A stretch of DNA of 64,000 nucleotides from Micromonospora coerulea (GTDB taxonomy: Bacteria; Actinomycetota; Actinomycetes; Mycobacteriales; Micromonosporaceae): NCBI RefSeq assembly GCF_016598485.1, contig NZ_JAEMUW010000018.1, forward strand, positions 1 to 64,000. The letters are read 5' to 3'. The notes beneath the pieces were generated by a model. The model had not been told where the DNA came from. It worked only from the letters and a program-made list of their open reading frames with translations, and made no database searches. Of this stretch, positions 33,842-42,104 are shown in pieces. Within the stretch, counting starts at the first letter, position 1; each line of letters begins with the position of its first letter. Made by a program: the position numbers and the translations under genes.

Positions 33842-34729
33842 ATGAACACACTTGGTGAGCAGCTCGCCCACCGGCTGCACGGCATCGTCGACGGCGAACC
33901 GGACTCTGTACCCCCGGTGGGGGCGCTCCTCGATCGCGGCCGGCAGGCACGCCGACGCCGGACGACCACGATGGTCAGTGCGACGTGCGCGCTGGTGGCG
34001 CTGGGCGTCGCCACGGCGGCAACCGTGGCGGCGATGCCGACGTCGGGCCGTCCGGGCGTCACCGCCGAGGCGTCGTCCCGACCCGAGCCGGCCTCGCCGG
34101 CGATGGAACTGGTCTCGGCCGTCACCGCCAGCCAGAACATCAGTTACCGGATGCGGCTGACCAACTCGGGGCCGCAAGGACTGACGTACGAGGGCGCGTT
34201 CGACCCGAAGACGGCCACCGGGTACGTCCGTGTGCCGCAGGACGACTCGGTCATGACCGAGCTGCTGCTCAACGGCACCCGGTACATCGGTGGGGAACGA
34301 CCGCTCGGCAAGTTGCCGGCCGACAAGGGCCGGGGCGAGACGTACGGCCGCTACGGTCAGTACCCGGGCACGTACGACAGGCTGTCCCTCTACGGCGACG
34401 GGCGTAGTGTCCTGGGCGCGGCGGCACCCGACCCGGCGGCGCTGTTCACGGCGTTGAAAAGCGCGAACGCGACCATCTCGGAGAACCCCGACGGGACGTT
34501 GCATTTCGGCTACACGACGTCGGAGGAGAAGGGGTCGACCACCACGTCCGGTGACGTCACGCTCGACGGCAACGGTCGGATCGCGAAGGTGGCACTCACC
34601 GGCACCTGGCAGTCGACGGCCAAGGGCCGGCTCGACAAGGGCACGTTTGCCTCGACGCTCGAACTGTACGACTACGGCGTCGCGGTGAAGGTGAAGCGCC
34701 CGGCGGACGTCGTCATGGTCAAGGAGTAA
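33842..34729 (+). CDS. Sigma factor partner membrane protein with lipoprotein-like outer domain
   Basis: A 295-residue protein with an ATG at 33842 close behind the sigma gene. Residues 1-40 are cytoplasmic (NTLGEQLAHRLHGIVDGEPD), followed by one membrane helix (TMVSATCALVALGVATAATV). The outer domain is a beta-rich LppX/LprG-like fold: VTASQNISYRMRLTNSGPQG, TYEGAFDPKTATGYVRVPQD and GSTTTSGDVTLDGNGRIAKV. It probably senses the envelope or restrains the sigma factor. A perfect 13-bp hairpin terminator follows at 34741-34772. Confidence 0.75.
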   Translation: MNTLGEQLAHRLHGIVDGEPDSVPPVGALLDRGRQARRRRTTTMVSATCALVALGVATAATVAAMPTSGRPGVTAEASSRPEPASPAMELVSAVTASQNISYRMRLTNSGPQGLTYEGAFDPKTATGYVRVPQDDSVMTELLLNGTRYIGGERPLGKLPADKGRGETYGRYGQYPGTYDRLSLYGDGRSVLGAAAPDPAALFTALKSANATISENPDGTLHFGYTTSEEKGSTTTSGDVTLDGNGRIAKVALTGTWQSTAKGRLDKGTFASTLELYDYGVAVKVKRPADVVMVKE

Positions 34730-34740
34730 TCCTCACGCCG

Positions 34741-34772
34741 AACTGCCCGGGCCCTGAGCGGCCCGGGCAGTT
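34741..34772 (+). terminator. Hairpin terminator of the sigma/anti-sigma pair
   Basis: AACTGCCCGGGCC pairs perfectly with GGCCCGGGCAGTT across CTGAGC, followed by TCGTTCCTT. Confidence 0.8.
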
Positions 34773-34844
34773 CGTTCCTTCTGGAACTCCCCTGCGGAGG
34801 AGGACGGGGCATCCATCCGCGCCGAGGTCCCGATACAGTTGCCC

Positions 34845-35942
34845 ATGGACGCAGCTGAACTCGTTCGTGAGTTGGGCAGCCTGCCGGCGCTTCGCGTCCG
34901 GACGAGCGGCGCGCAGGTGCACGTGGCCGTGCCGGCGATCGACGACGGCCTTCGGCTGCACCCCGACGCGGTGCTCCGGGCGCACCGGATCTTCTCGCCG
35001 CGGGGCGAGCCTGCCCTGGAACTCGTGGTGCGGCACGACGACGGGCCACGGCCGCTGATCGTCCTCGACGACGACGTGGTGTGGGCGCCGGTCGACACCG
35101 ACTCCCAGCTCGACGGCAGGATCCCGGTGCGGATCGCGGACATGCCGGCACTGGTGGCGTACACCGAGATGGAACGCGGCGGCGTCGCCGCGGCCCGCGC
35201 CATGGACCGGCCCATGGTCGATGTCGGCGCCGCCAGCGCCGCGCTCCTGCTGCACCGCTGCTTCATCGCGGGCGCCATGCGGTTCGGGATGCGGCCGGTA
35301 CGCGCCGCGGCCTGGTGGCAACACCTCTCGTCCCGCCTCGGCGACGACTTCCACCTCGGGCGGTTCCGGCCGGACCGGGAATGGGACGACCTGCTGGCGG
35401 AGGCGCGCCGGGTGCGGCTGCTCCGCCCGGTGGAGCCCGCACCGCAGGATGTCGGGGCCGGGCTCGCCGCCCTGACGACCGCCGAGCTGAGGGCGATGGA
35501 GCCGGTGATGACGGTGGCCCGGGCGGACGAGGAGTTCCTCGCCTCGTGGCGGCGGTGGGTGCCCGTTCCACCGCGCCGGTTCCGCGAGCTGATCTCGGCG
35601 GGTCTGCCGGAGGCCACGTTCGAGGTCTCGCTCTACCCCGACGGTGGCTGCGGTGTCGACCTGCGGATCGCGCCGAACGGGCGGCTGCACGCCCTCCTCG
35701 AACTGCGCTTCTCGTTCCCGGAGCGGCGCGCGTGGCTCGATGAGATCCGGCTCACCGACGAGGTTGCGGGCACCGGGCTGTTCCAGCGACTCATGTTCAA
35801 CGCGGAGGAACTCAGCAGGGAACTCGGCATGGAGTCGATCAGCCTGCTGGCAACCGGCGTGGGATCGTACGCCTTCCCACGGCAGGGCACCTATCCCACC
35901 GACCCCGAGTTGCACCGGTCGGGTCGGGATCAGCGCCGCTGA
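34845..35942 (+). CDS. Conserved hypothetical protein with possible GNAT-like C-terminus
   Basis: A 365-residue protein from ATG 34845 (TTG 34839 is also possible). The N-terminal half (ALRVRTSGAQVHVAVPAIDD, then VVRHDDGPRPLIVLDDDVVW) has repeated beta-strand/loop patterns. The C-terminal part reads LEVSFS-like FEVSLYPDGGCGVDLRIAPN, HALLELRFSFPERRAWLDEI and RLTDEVAGTGLFQRLMFNAE, which could be a degenerate GNAT or beta-clamp fold. No standard catalytic motif or membrane segment is seen. It is convergent with, and overlaps by 13 bases, the gene on the other strand. Function unknown. Confidence 0.65.
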   Translation: MDAAELVRELGSLPALRVRTSGAQVHVAVPAIDDGLRLHPDAVLRAHRIFSPRGEPALELVVRHDDGPRPLIVLDDDVVWAPVDTDSQLDGRIPVRIADMPALVAYTEMERGGVAAARAMDRPMVDVGAASAALLLHRCFIAGAMRFGMRPVRAAAWWQHLSSRLGDDFHLGRFRPDREWDDLLAEARRVRLLRPVEPAPQDVGAGLAALTTAELRAMEPVMTVARADEEFLASWRRWVPVPPRRFRELISAGLPEATFEVSLYPDGGCGVDLRIAPNGRLHALLELRFSFPERRAWLDEIRLTDEVAGTGLFQRLMFNAEELSRELGMESISLLATGVGSYAFPRQGTYPTDPELHRSGRDQRR

Positions 35943-36667
35943 TCCCGGCCGGCCAGCGTCCGGCGCAACTGGGCGATGGCCTCGGTCCCGACGGTCTGCT
36001 GAGTGGCCGTGACCAGCCGGGTGCACAGCGCCCGGGCGTTGTCCAGCGCGGCCCGGGCGTCGGTGATGTCCCGCAGCAACCGGTCGCGCTCGTCGTCGGC
36101 GGCGTTACGGATGTCCCGCACCTCCTGCCGGCGTACGCTCCGCACCTCGTCCGCCACCACCAGCACGAAATCCGTCCGGTCGAGGTCGAGCGCGGCGCCG
36201 GAGGGGCCGGGCCGGCTCGCCGCCACCGCCCGGGTGACGCTCTCGCCGGACAGGAAGAACAGGGTGCTGGTGGAGAACTGACTCAGGGCGGCCTGCTGCT
36301 GCCAACGGGTCAACAGCCCCGACTTGCCGTCGAGGAACGGCGCCACCGCGAAGGCGAACTCCACCTCGACGGTGGCGAGCAGAGCACGCGAACCCTCGAC
36401 CCGGCTCCTGAGCTGATCGACGAGCGTGGACTGCCGGCGCAGCAGGGCGGCGAACTCCGTCAGATCGTCGGCTTGCGCGGTACCCGAGACCATCGAGCCG
36501 GCGAGGGCGAGGATCCGGTCACCGGTGAGGCACAGCTCCTGCAGGGTGAGGACGACCGCCATCAGTTCGGCGGCGACCTTCGCGTCCTGGGACACCACCC
36601 GGCGGTCGAGCAGGCGAGCGACGTAGGAGCTGACGATCCCGACGACCGTCGACAGCAGCTCGCCCAT
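35930..36667 (-). CDS. Hypothetical helical protein
   Basis: A 245-residue, mostly alpha-helical protein starting MGELLSTVVGIVSSYVARLL at ATG 36667. Long amphipathic segments (LCLTGDRILALAGSMVSGTA, LLRRQSTLVDQLRSRVEGSR and RRQEVRDIRNAADDERDRLL) suggest coiled coils. There is no clear signal peptide; the first 20 residues could be a membrane-associated helix. No known domain is identified. The gene runs opposite to the TIGR03089 gene at 36847. Confidence 0.6.
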   Translation of the reverse strand: MGELLSTVVGIVSSYVARLLDRRVVSQDAKVAAELMAVVLTLQELCLTGDRILALAGSMVSGTAQADDLTEFAALLRRQSTLVDQLRSRVEGSRALLATVEVEFAFAVAPFLDGKSGLLTRWQQQAALSQFSTSTLFFLSGESVTRAVAASRPGPSGAALDLDRTDFVLVVADEVRSVRRQEVRDIRNAADDERDRLLRDITDARAALDNARALCTRLVTATQQTVGTEAIAQLRRTLAGRDQRR

Positions 36668-36846
36668 GCGCTGGCCCCGTTCCCGAGCGGGTGTGCCCGC
36701 GAGTTTAGTCGGCCCGGCACGGGCCGACGCGGTGCCGACATCGCTGCGGGAGCGTCTTCCGGACCACGAGCTGCGTCGGGAGCGCCGCGACCGGTCACCG
36801 GTCGATAGGGTGGGCCGGGATCCTGGCCGGCGGAGAGGGGTGCCAG

Positions 36847-37602
36847 ATGGGCCCGAATGGTGCGACGTCCACGCTGGTCGGTGGGGTCGACGAAGTCGAC
36901 CGACCGCTGTTGACCTGCTACGACGACGCGACCGGCGAGCGGACCGCGCTGACCGCGAGCCAGCTCGGCGGCTGGGCGGCGCGCAGCGCGGGACTGCTGC
37001 GCGACGGCTGCGGGCTCGCGCCTGGCAGCCGGGTCGCGGTGTTGCTGCCGCCGCACTGGCGTACCGCCGCGATGCTGCTCGGGGCCTGGTCGGTCGGGAT
37101 GGCGGTGTCGTTCCGGCCGCGGGCCACCGCCGGGCTGCCGGTCCTGGAACCGGGCGCCGACCTGCCGTACGACGCGGTCTTCGTGACCCCGGAGCGCCTC
37201 GACGACTGGCTGGAGGACGTACCCGAGGGGCGGCACCGCTACCTCGTCGGCACCGGGCCGGAGCCGCTGACCGACGTGCCCGTCGGCTGGCTCGACTGGT
37301 CCGCCGAGGTGCTTCGCCACCCGGCCACCCCACCCGATTACACCGCCGTCCACGCCTCGGACCCCGCCAGCCCGGACGGCACCAGCTACGGGGCCTGGGG
37401 GAGCATCGCCCACGGGCTCGCCGAGCGGCTCGACCTGCGGGCCGGGGACCGGCTGCTGGTCGACGCCACCGAGCACGAGCAGCCGTTGAAGTGGCTGCTG
37501 GCACCGCTCTCCGCCGGCGCATCCGTGGTGATCTGCGGGAACCTCGACCCCGCTCGGCGGGACGCCCGCATCGCCGCCGAGCAGATCACCCGCGTCCTCT
37601 GA
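36847..37602 (+). CDS. TIGR03089 family protein (short AMP-binding-like protein)
   Basis: A 251-residue actinomycete protein resembling the N-terminal part of AMP-forming acyl-CoA ligases but without their P-loop. It reads DRPLLTCYDDATGERTALTA, SAGLLRDGCGLAPGSRVAVL, LPPHWRTAAMLLGAWSVGMA and WLLAPLSAGASVVICGNLDP. The length and the lack of a C-terminal domain match the TIGR03089 family as I know it. Its biochemical role is unknown; it could be a scaffold or regulatory relative of the ligases. The ATG at 36847 has GGAGAGGGG upstream. Confidence 0.75.
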   Translation: MGPNGATSTLVGGVDEVDRPLLTCYDDATGERTALTASQLGGWAARSAGLLRDGCGLAPGSRVAVLLPPHWRTAAMLLGAWSVGMAVSFRPRATAGLPVLEPGADLPYDAVFVTPERLDDWLEDVPEGRHRYLVGTGPEPLTDVPVGWLDWSAEVLRHPATPPDYTAVHASDPASPDGTSYGAWGSIAHGLAERLDLRAGDRLLVDATEHEQPLKWLLAPLSAGASVVICGNLDPARRDARIAAEQITRVL

Positions 37603-37752
37603 CGCCGCTGATCCCGGGCGCGGACGGACTGAAACCGGTTGACGCTGGCCCGGGCCGGGGTGCCTACTGCCACCGGACGTCGTCGCGCCGGCCCGGCATC
37701 AGCCGCCACGGCCGGCCGTCGGGCGATCGGCGGCAGGCGACAGGGGCGAAGG

Positions 37753-38664
37753 ATGATGGTGAACCGGACGGAGCCGGGCGGGGACGCGCTGACCTGGAAA
37801 GAGTTCGGCGAAGGGCACCTCGCGGCGCTGACGGAACTGGCTGAGGCGTGCCTGGCCGCCGACGGTGGGCTGCCGCTGTTTGCAAGCCGTCCGCTGCTGA
37901 GGGCGCGGCTGCTCCAGGACCGTACCCTCGGCGTCTGGCACGAGGGCAGCCTGGTCGCGGCCGTGGGCGTCGGCACCGCCGGCCAGCCGGCGACCAGCAC
38001 CGGCCTGGTGCATCCGGCCTGGCGGGAGCGGGGTCTCGGCAGCCGGCTGTTGAGCTGGGCGGACGAGCAGGCCGGCAACGGCGACCTGCTCGTGACCACC
38101 GAGTCCTGGAGCCCGGGCGCGGAGGACCTCTTCACGGCGCGCGGCTTCGAGCGGACCTTCGCCGAGTCGGTGCTGCGGCACGACCTCAACGTCCTCCCGG
38201 AGGTCGCGCGCCCCGACGGCGTGCACACCGAGCCGGTGACCTGGGAGATCGGCCCCGAACTGTTCGAGACCTACCGCGCGTCCTTCGCCGACCGACCCGG
38301 CTTCGCCGCGCCCAGCGCCGAGGACTGGTTGGCTGAGCTGTGGGAGGACGACGAGTACCGGCCGGACCTGTCGATGATCGCTCGCGGTCCCGACGGCACT
38401 GCCGTCGGGTTCCTCAACGTCATCGACAACTGGGTCGACCAGGTGGGCGTCGTCCCCGGCTGGCGGCACCGACGGGTCGGCGCGTACCTGGTGGCGACCG
38501 CGTTGCGGGCGCTGGCCGGGAATGGTGCCCGACAGGCGTGGCTCTGTGTGAACGACGACAACACCGCGGCCGCGCTGTACCGGCGGCTCGGGTTCCGCGA
38601 CGCCGGCCGCCGCGCCCGCTACCTGCGCCGTCGACCGTCAAGACAGGAAGGCCACGATGCTTGA
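37753..38664 (+). CDS. Tandem-GNAT N-acetyltransferase
   Basis: A 303-residue protein with two GNAT halves. The first reads LVAAVGVGTAGQPATSTGLV then HPAWRERGLGSRLLSWADEQ (R/Q-x-x-G-x-G/A acetyl-CoA loop RERGLGSR). The second has DGTAVGFLNVIDNWVDQVGV then VPGWRHRRVGAYLVATALRA and VNDDNTAAALYRRLGFRDAG. The C-terminal Y-R-R-L-G-F motif is typical of GNATs acting on amines or antibiotics. The start is ATG 37753 or the next ATG at 37756, with GGGGCGAAGG upstream. Confidence 0.85.
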   Translation: MMVNRTEPGGDALTWKEFGEGHLAALTELAEACLAADGGLPLFASRPLLRARLLQDRTLGVWHEGSLVAAVGVGTAGQPATSTGLVHPAWRERGLGSRLLSWADEQAGNGDLLVTTESWSPGAEDLFTARGFERTFAESVLRHDLNVLPEVARPDGVHTEPVTWEIGPELFETYRASFADRPGFAAPSAEDWLAELWEDDEYRPDLSMIARGPDGTAVGFLNVIDNWVDQVGVVPGWRHRRVGAYLVATALRALAGNGARQAWLCVNDDNTAAALYRRLGFRDAGRRARYLRRRPSRQEGHDA

Positions 38665-38872
38665 TCCGGCTCGTGCAGCCGTGATCGCGGCTGCCGGCGA
38701 CGATGTGCGGTGAGATCACGGCCTGGTCTTCGTCCGGCCACTGCCGCGCGACCACCTGCCCGCCCAGCTCCGTCCGTGGGTGTTCCACCTCGACTGATCG
38801 TCCGGGCAGCGGCACGAGGTCGTTGTGCGTTATCCTCCGGCGCCTGACCAATTCACGGGGGTGCTTGTGGTG

Positions 38873-39424
38873 ATGCTGCAACGCGTCGGTCTCGCGGCCG
38901 CGGCTGGTACGGCACTGCTTCTGGTGGCCTGCGCCAGCCAGGACAGCCGACCGACAGCGGGAGCGACACCCGCCACCACGGCGGCCGTGAAGCCCGCCGC
39001 GTCCCCGACCGCCCCGAAGGTGACGCTGCCGGACCGGTACGACCCGAAGCGGAATCCGGCCGCCGACCTGAAGACCGCTCTCGCACTGGCCAGGGCGGAC
39101 GGCAAGGCGGTGCTGATCGACTTCGGCGCGGACTGGTGCCCGGACTGCCACGTGCTGCACGAGCTGTTCCAGTCGGCGGAGACCAGGCCGCTGCTGGAGC
39201 GGAACTACCACCTGCTGGCGGTGGACGTCGGCGAATTCGACCACAACCTGAAGTTCGCCGGTAAGTACCTCAACCTGAACCGCAGCGGGATCCCTGCGCT
39301 GGTGGTGCTGACGCCCGAGGGCAAGGTCCAGGTGGCCACCAACGACGGTTCCTTCGCCAACGCCCGCAGCATGGACAGCAAGCAGGTCAACGCCTTCCTG
39401 ACCAAGTGGGCGCCGAAGCATTGA
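38873..39424 (+). CDS. Thioredoxin-fold lipoprotein
   Basis: A 183-residue protein. The signal peptide VMLQRVGLAAAAGTALLLVA is followed by Cys20 at the end of a lipobox (LVAC), so it is a likely lipoprotein. The thioredoxin-type CxxC is DFGADWCPDCHVLHELFQ (Cys89 and Cys92). SGIPALVVLTPEGKVQVATN supplies the cis-Pro loop. It is probably an extracytoplasmic thiol-disulfide carrier. The ATG at 38873 is chosen by the signal peptide; GTG starts upstream are possible. Its stop overlaps the next gene, so the two are co-translated. Confidence 0.85.
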   Translation: MLQRVGLAAAAGTALLLVACASQDSRPTAGATPATTAAVKPAASPTAPKVTLPDRYDPKRNPAADLKTALALARADGKAVLIDFGADWCPDCHVLHELFQSAETRPLLERNYHLLAVDVGEFDHNLKFAGKYLNLNRSGIPALVVLTPEGKVQVATNDGSFANARSMDSKQVNAFLTKWAPKH

Positions 39425-39924
39425 CCGGTCACGGCAGGCTGCTGGTCGGGGTGCTCGTCGGCGTGCTTCTGACGGCGGGTTGCACCCGCTCCGGCGGGCC
39501 TCCGACCACGGCCGACCGCAGCGGCCGGCTGGAGGCCGGCGGCGTGTCCGTCGAGGCCACCTTGACCGACGGGCCAAACGGCGCGCGGCTGCGGGCGACC
39601 TTCCGCCCGCAGCGGCCCGGTTTCCACCTCTACAGCACCGACCTGCCACCCTACGGGGTGCAGGGGCTCGGCATCCCGACGGTCGTCGCCGTCCGGGGCA
39701 GCCTCGACGCGATCGGTGCGCCCACCGCCGACAAGCCGGTCAGCGAGCTGCGGATCGAGGAGCTGGGCGTGACCCTGCCCGTGTACCCGGACGGCCCGGT
39801 CACCGTCACGCTGCCGGTCCGCTCCACCGGGGATGGTCCGGCCGAGGTGGTGGTCACGTACGGGGCCTGCAGCGCGAGCACCTGTCTGCCACCGGTACGC
39901 GAACAGACGATCGCGCTGGCCTAG
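39421..39924 (+). CDS. Lipoprotein with DsbD N-terminal-like domain
   Basis: A 167-residue lipoprotein from the TTG at 39421, which overlaps the thioredoxin stop (TTGA). The signal peptide is LLVGVLVGVLLTAG followed by Cys. The mature part is beta-rich: VSVEATLTDGPNGARLRATF, RPQRPGFHLYSTDLPPYGVQ, and a terminal VTYGACSASTCLPPVREQTI with a Cys-x5-Cys pair, characteristic of the thiol-disulfide interchange domain (DsbD-alpha-like). It probably accepts electrons from a membrane or thioredoxin partner. With the preceding gene it forms a redox pair at the cell surface. Confidence 0.7.
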   Translation: MTGHGRLLVGVLVGVLLTAGCTRSGGPPTTADRSGRLEAGGVSVEATLTDGPNGARLRATFRPQRPGFHLYSTDLPPYGVQGLGIPTVVAVRGSLDAIGAPTADKPVSELRIEELGVTLPVYPDGPVTVTLPVRSTGDGPAEVVVTYGACSASTCLPPVREQTIALA

Positions 39925-39960
39925 CGACTGGCCCGCCCCGGCGTCCGCGACGGCCGACCG

Positions 39961-40455
39961 CTAACCCACGAGACTCTTGGTCATGACGTGCTCCCGACGC
40001 ACGCCGTCGGGCATGAGGTCGCCGAGCTCACCTGTGTCACGGAAGCCGTTCCGTTGGTAGAGCGCCCAAGCGTTCTTGTTGCCCTCCACCACGGCCAGCC
40101 GCAGCGTCCCCGCGCCCACCTGCCGAGCCCACCGCTCGACCGCCCGCACGAGGTGGTCGCCCACGCTCCGGCCACGTCCCACCGGCGCCACGTACATCGA
40201 GATCAGCTCGACGACGCCCTCCTGATCAGTCGGCACCCCGCTGGCCATCCCGACGGGCTGCCCATCGAGCATCGCCAGGATGTTGTAGGAGCCGGGGATG
40301 GCCAGCCGACCGCGCCAGCGTTCCTCACGGTCGCCGTCGCCCTGCCAGTCCGCCAGTTGGGAACCGAAGGCGTACGCCGCCTCCGCTAGCGCAGCGAGCC
40401 GCAGTTGCCGCCACATCTGCCAATCGCCCTCGGTGAGCACACGCGTCTCGATCAT
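39961..40455 (-). CDS. GNAT N-acetyltransferase
   Basis: A 164-residue GNAT enzyme. It starts MIETRVLTEGDWQMWRQLRL, with ELISMYVAPVGRGRSVGDHL as the core strand and acetyl-CoA loop (RGRSVGDH) and VVEGNKNAWALYQRNGFRDT as the C-terminal motif B. No specific substrate is evident; EGDWQ and W in the helix resemble general small-molecule acetyltransferases. The ATG at 40455 gives a complete N-terminus. It is divergent from the methyltransferase, with 70 bp between starts. Confidence 0.85.
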   Translation of the reverse strand: MIETRVLTEGDWQMWRQLRLAALAEAAYAFGSQLADWQGDGDREERWRGRLAIPGSYNILAMLDGQPVGMASGVPTDQEGVVELISMYVAPVGRGRSVGDHLVRAVERWARQVGAGTLRLAVVEGNKNAWALYQRNGFRDTGELGDLMPDGVRREHVMTKSLVG

Positions 40456-40525
40456 GCCGGGAAGGCTGCCGCAGGGGTGGGGAGCAGGCAACCCAGTATC
40501 CCGTCGAGTCACTACCCTGTCCGGG

Positions 40526-41170
40526 ATGAGCGATCAAGACTGGTTGGTGGACACCCGGACCTCCTACGACACAGTCGCGGTCAGCTATGCCGACCAAATG
40601 CGCGACGCTCTCGCTGGCGAGCCCTACCTACGAGGGAGTCTGGCGTTGTTCGCCGACATGGTGCACGCCGCCGGCGGCGGATCGGTGGCGGACGTGGGCT
40701 GCGGATCAGGACACGTCACCGCCCACCTGCGCAAGTTGGGCGTCGACGCGTTTGGCATCGACCTTTCCCCCGCGATGGTCGACGTGGCTCGGCGTGACCA
40801 CCCCGGCCTGCGGTTCGAGGTGGGCTCGATGACGGACCTGGACCTCGCCGACGCCTCGGTTGCCGGCCTGCTCGCCTGGTGGTCGCTGATCCACGTCCCC
40901 GACGACGCGGTCTCCAGGGTTTTCGGTCACTTCCGGCGGGCGTTGCGTCCCGGGGGACTGCTGCTGCTCGGCTTTCACGTCGGCGACGAATCGCGGCTGA
41001 AAACACAGGGCTACGGTGGCCACCCGATGAAGGTGTACGTCCACCGCCGCCAGCCTGGCCAAGTGGCAGCCTGGCTGCGCGATGCCGGATTCACGGTCGA
41101 GGCTCAGATGCTGCTCGATCTGGACGAGAGCGTTCCAGGGGCCGTCCTCTTCGCGCGCCGCCACCCCTAG
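40526..41170 (+). CDS. SAM-dependent class I methyltransferase
   Basis: A 214-residue methyltransferase. Motif I reads SVADVGCGSGHVTAHLRKLG; downstream motifs are FGIDLSPAMVDVARRDHPGL and LLAWWSLIHVPDDAVSRVFG, then RALRPGGLLLLGFHVGD (motif post-III). It belongs to the methyltransferase_25/11 group with small-molecule targets; substrate unknown. The ATG at 40526 follows CCGGG without a clear ribosome site. It is the last ordinary gene before the accessory zone that starts near 41.2 kb. Confidence 0.85.
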   Translation: MSDQDWLVDTRTSYDTVAVSYADQMRDALAGEPYLRGSLALFADMVHAAGGGSVADVGCGSGHVTAHLRKLGVDAFGIDLSPAMVDVARRDHPGLRFEVGSMTDLDLADASVAGLLAWWSLIHVPDDAVSRVFGHFRRALRPGGLLLLGFHVGDESRLKTQGYGGHPMKVYVHRRQPGQVAAWLRDAGFTVEAQMLLDLDESVPGAVLFARRHP

Positions 41171-41226
41171 CTTGATCGCACCCTGTTCGATACCGACGAA
41201 CTAGCGCAGAGATCATTTAGCCGGAA

Positions 41227-41266
41227 CCGTAACGGATCAACTGAACCTCATCGGTAACGGATTCAA
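41227..41266 (+). repeat. Two direct repeats CGTAACGGAT(T)CAA
   Basis: CCGTAACGGATCAA at 41227-41240 and CGGTAACGGATTCAA at 41252-41266, spaced 24 bp start to start, immediately before the 44-bp helicase-gene copy. Close spacing and same orientation resemble integrase arm-type or iteron sites. Confidence 0.45.
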
Positions 41267-41289
41267 GGAAATCCCGAAACAACCGGCGG

Positions 41290-41333
41290 GGGCCTGGAGG
41301 TCCGCGGTGAACCGGAAGATCGGCGCGGGCAGC
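41290..41333. repeat. 44-bp exact copy of part of the XPB helicase gene
   Basis: Begins GGGCCTGGAGGTCCGCGGTG and ends GCGCGGGCAGC. It is identical over 44 bp to 49987-50030, which encodes about residues 309-322 of the helicase (LPAPIFRFTADLQA on the minus strand). A single-base gap extends the match a few more bases leftward. It lies in non-coding DNA and has no reading frame of its own. Confidence 0.9.
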
Positions 41334-41431
41334 CGACGAACCCCTCTCAGCTTGCTGAACCAGCTTGGCTACCGATGATGCGGACCAAGAGCTCGATTCG
41401 CGATCGACCTGCCCGGCGAAGTGTTGCGGCT

Positions 41432-41453
41432 ATGGTACCGCTGACAGTACCAT
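41432..41453. promoter_or_regulatory. Operator for the HicAB pair
   Basis: A perfect inverted repeat, ATGGTAC (41432-41438) and GTACCAT (41447-41453), 8-base spacer, ending 6 bases before the HicA start. HicB-family antitoxins bind such palindromes in their own promoters; autorepression is therefore inferred. Confidence 0.75.
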
Positions 41454-41459
41454 CAACGT

Positions 41460-41705
41460 GTGCCGTCCATAGACAAGCTTGTTGAAGCGATGCGGAAGAA
41501 CCAGCAGAACATCGCCTACAACGATCTCTACGGGGTGTGCGAGCACTACTTCGGGAAGCCGCGGCAAGCCGGCACGTCCCATGCGGTGTTCAGGATGCCT
41601 TGGGCGGGCGACCCACGGGTCAATATCCAGAACGACAAGGGCAAGGCCAAGGCGTACCAGGTCCGGCAGGTGCTCAAGGCGATCGACAAGAAGGAGGCCA
41701 TGTGA
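41460..41705 (+). CDS. hicA: HicA-family toxin (mRNA interferase)
   Basis: An 81-residue protein from GTG 41460. It has the HicA-type dsRBD-like small fold: MPSIDKLVEAMRKNQQNIAY, then a pattern of G-x-S-H-x-x-F (QAGTSHAVFRMPWAGDPRVN, with the conserved catalytic His) and QNDKGKAKAYQVRQVLKAID. The HicA toxin cleaves mRNA when free of HicB. No Shine-Dalgarno site is visible, so leaderless translation from the operator-promoter is likely. The stop overlaps the antitoxin start by one base. Confidence 0.85.
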   Translation: MPSIDKLVEAMRKNQQNIAYNDLYGVCEHYFGKPRQAGTSHAVFRMPWAGDPRVNIQNDKGKAKAYQVRQVLKAIDKKEAM

Positions 41706-42049
41706 TGCAGACCGATCCTCTTCCTGAGGTGTCCCACTACACCTACCGCGTTACGTGGTCAGCCCAGGACAACGAGTTCGTCGCTACCTGCGCCGAGTTT
41801 CCGTCCCTCTCGTGGCTGGCGTCCTCCCAAATCGAGGCTCTGCAGGGGCTCCAGGACCTGTTGCGTGAAGTGATCGCGGACATGGAGGAGCAGGGCGAGC
41901 AGGTGCCGCAGCCGTTCGCTGAGCGCAGCTACTCAGGCAAGTTCAACCTCCGCGTAGGAGAGAGCCTGCACCGCGAGCTCGCCATCCAGGCCGCCGAGGA
42001 TGGCATGAGCCTCAACCAGTACGTCCTACGGAAGCTCAGGGCGGCCTGA
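41705..42049 (+). CDS. hicB: HicB-family antitoxin
   Basis: A 114-residue partner with a HicB partial-RNase-H fold and a C-terminal ribbon-helix-helix: SHYTYRVTWSAQDNEFVATC, then AEFPSLSWLASSQIEALQGL and SGKFNLRVGESLHRELAIQA, ending AEDGMSLNQYVLRKLRAA. The RHH segment binds the operator and the N-terminal domain blocks HicA. The ATG at 41705 overlaps the HicA stop (TGATG). Ribosome coupling fits type II toxin-antitoxin pairs. Located at the edge of the accessory zone. Confidence 0.88.
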   Translation: MQTDPLPEVSHYTYRVTWSAQDNEFVATCAEFPSLSWLASSQIEALQGLQDLLREVIADMEEQGEQVPQPFAERSYSGKFNLRVGESLHRELAIQAAEDGMSLNQYVLRKLRAA

Positions 42050-42104
42050 CTCACGCGGGATCAGCGCCTCACTCGTCGGCCCCTGCCGTTACGGGACATG
42101 AGCC

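Noticed and set aside
38714..38797. 27-codon C-terminal-like fragment (DHGLVFVRPLPRD...WVFHLD) before the thioredoxin gene
   Set aside because: It looks like a protein end but begins after a stop and is too short to assign; possibly decayed, not supported as a gene.
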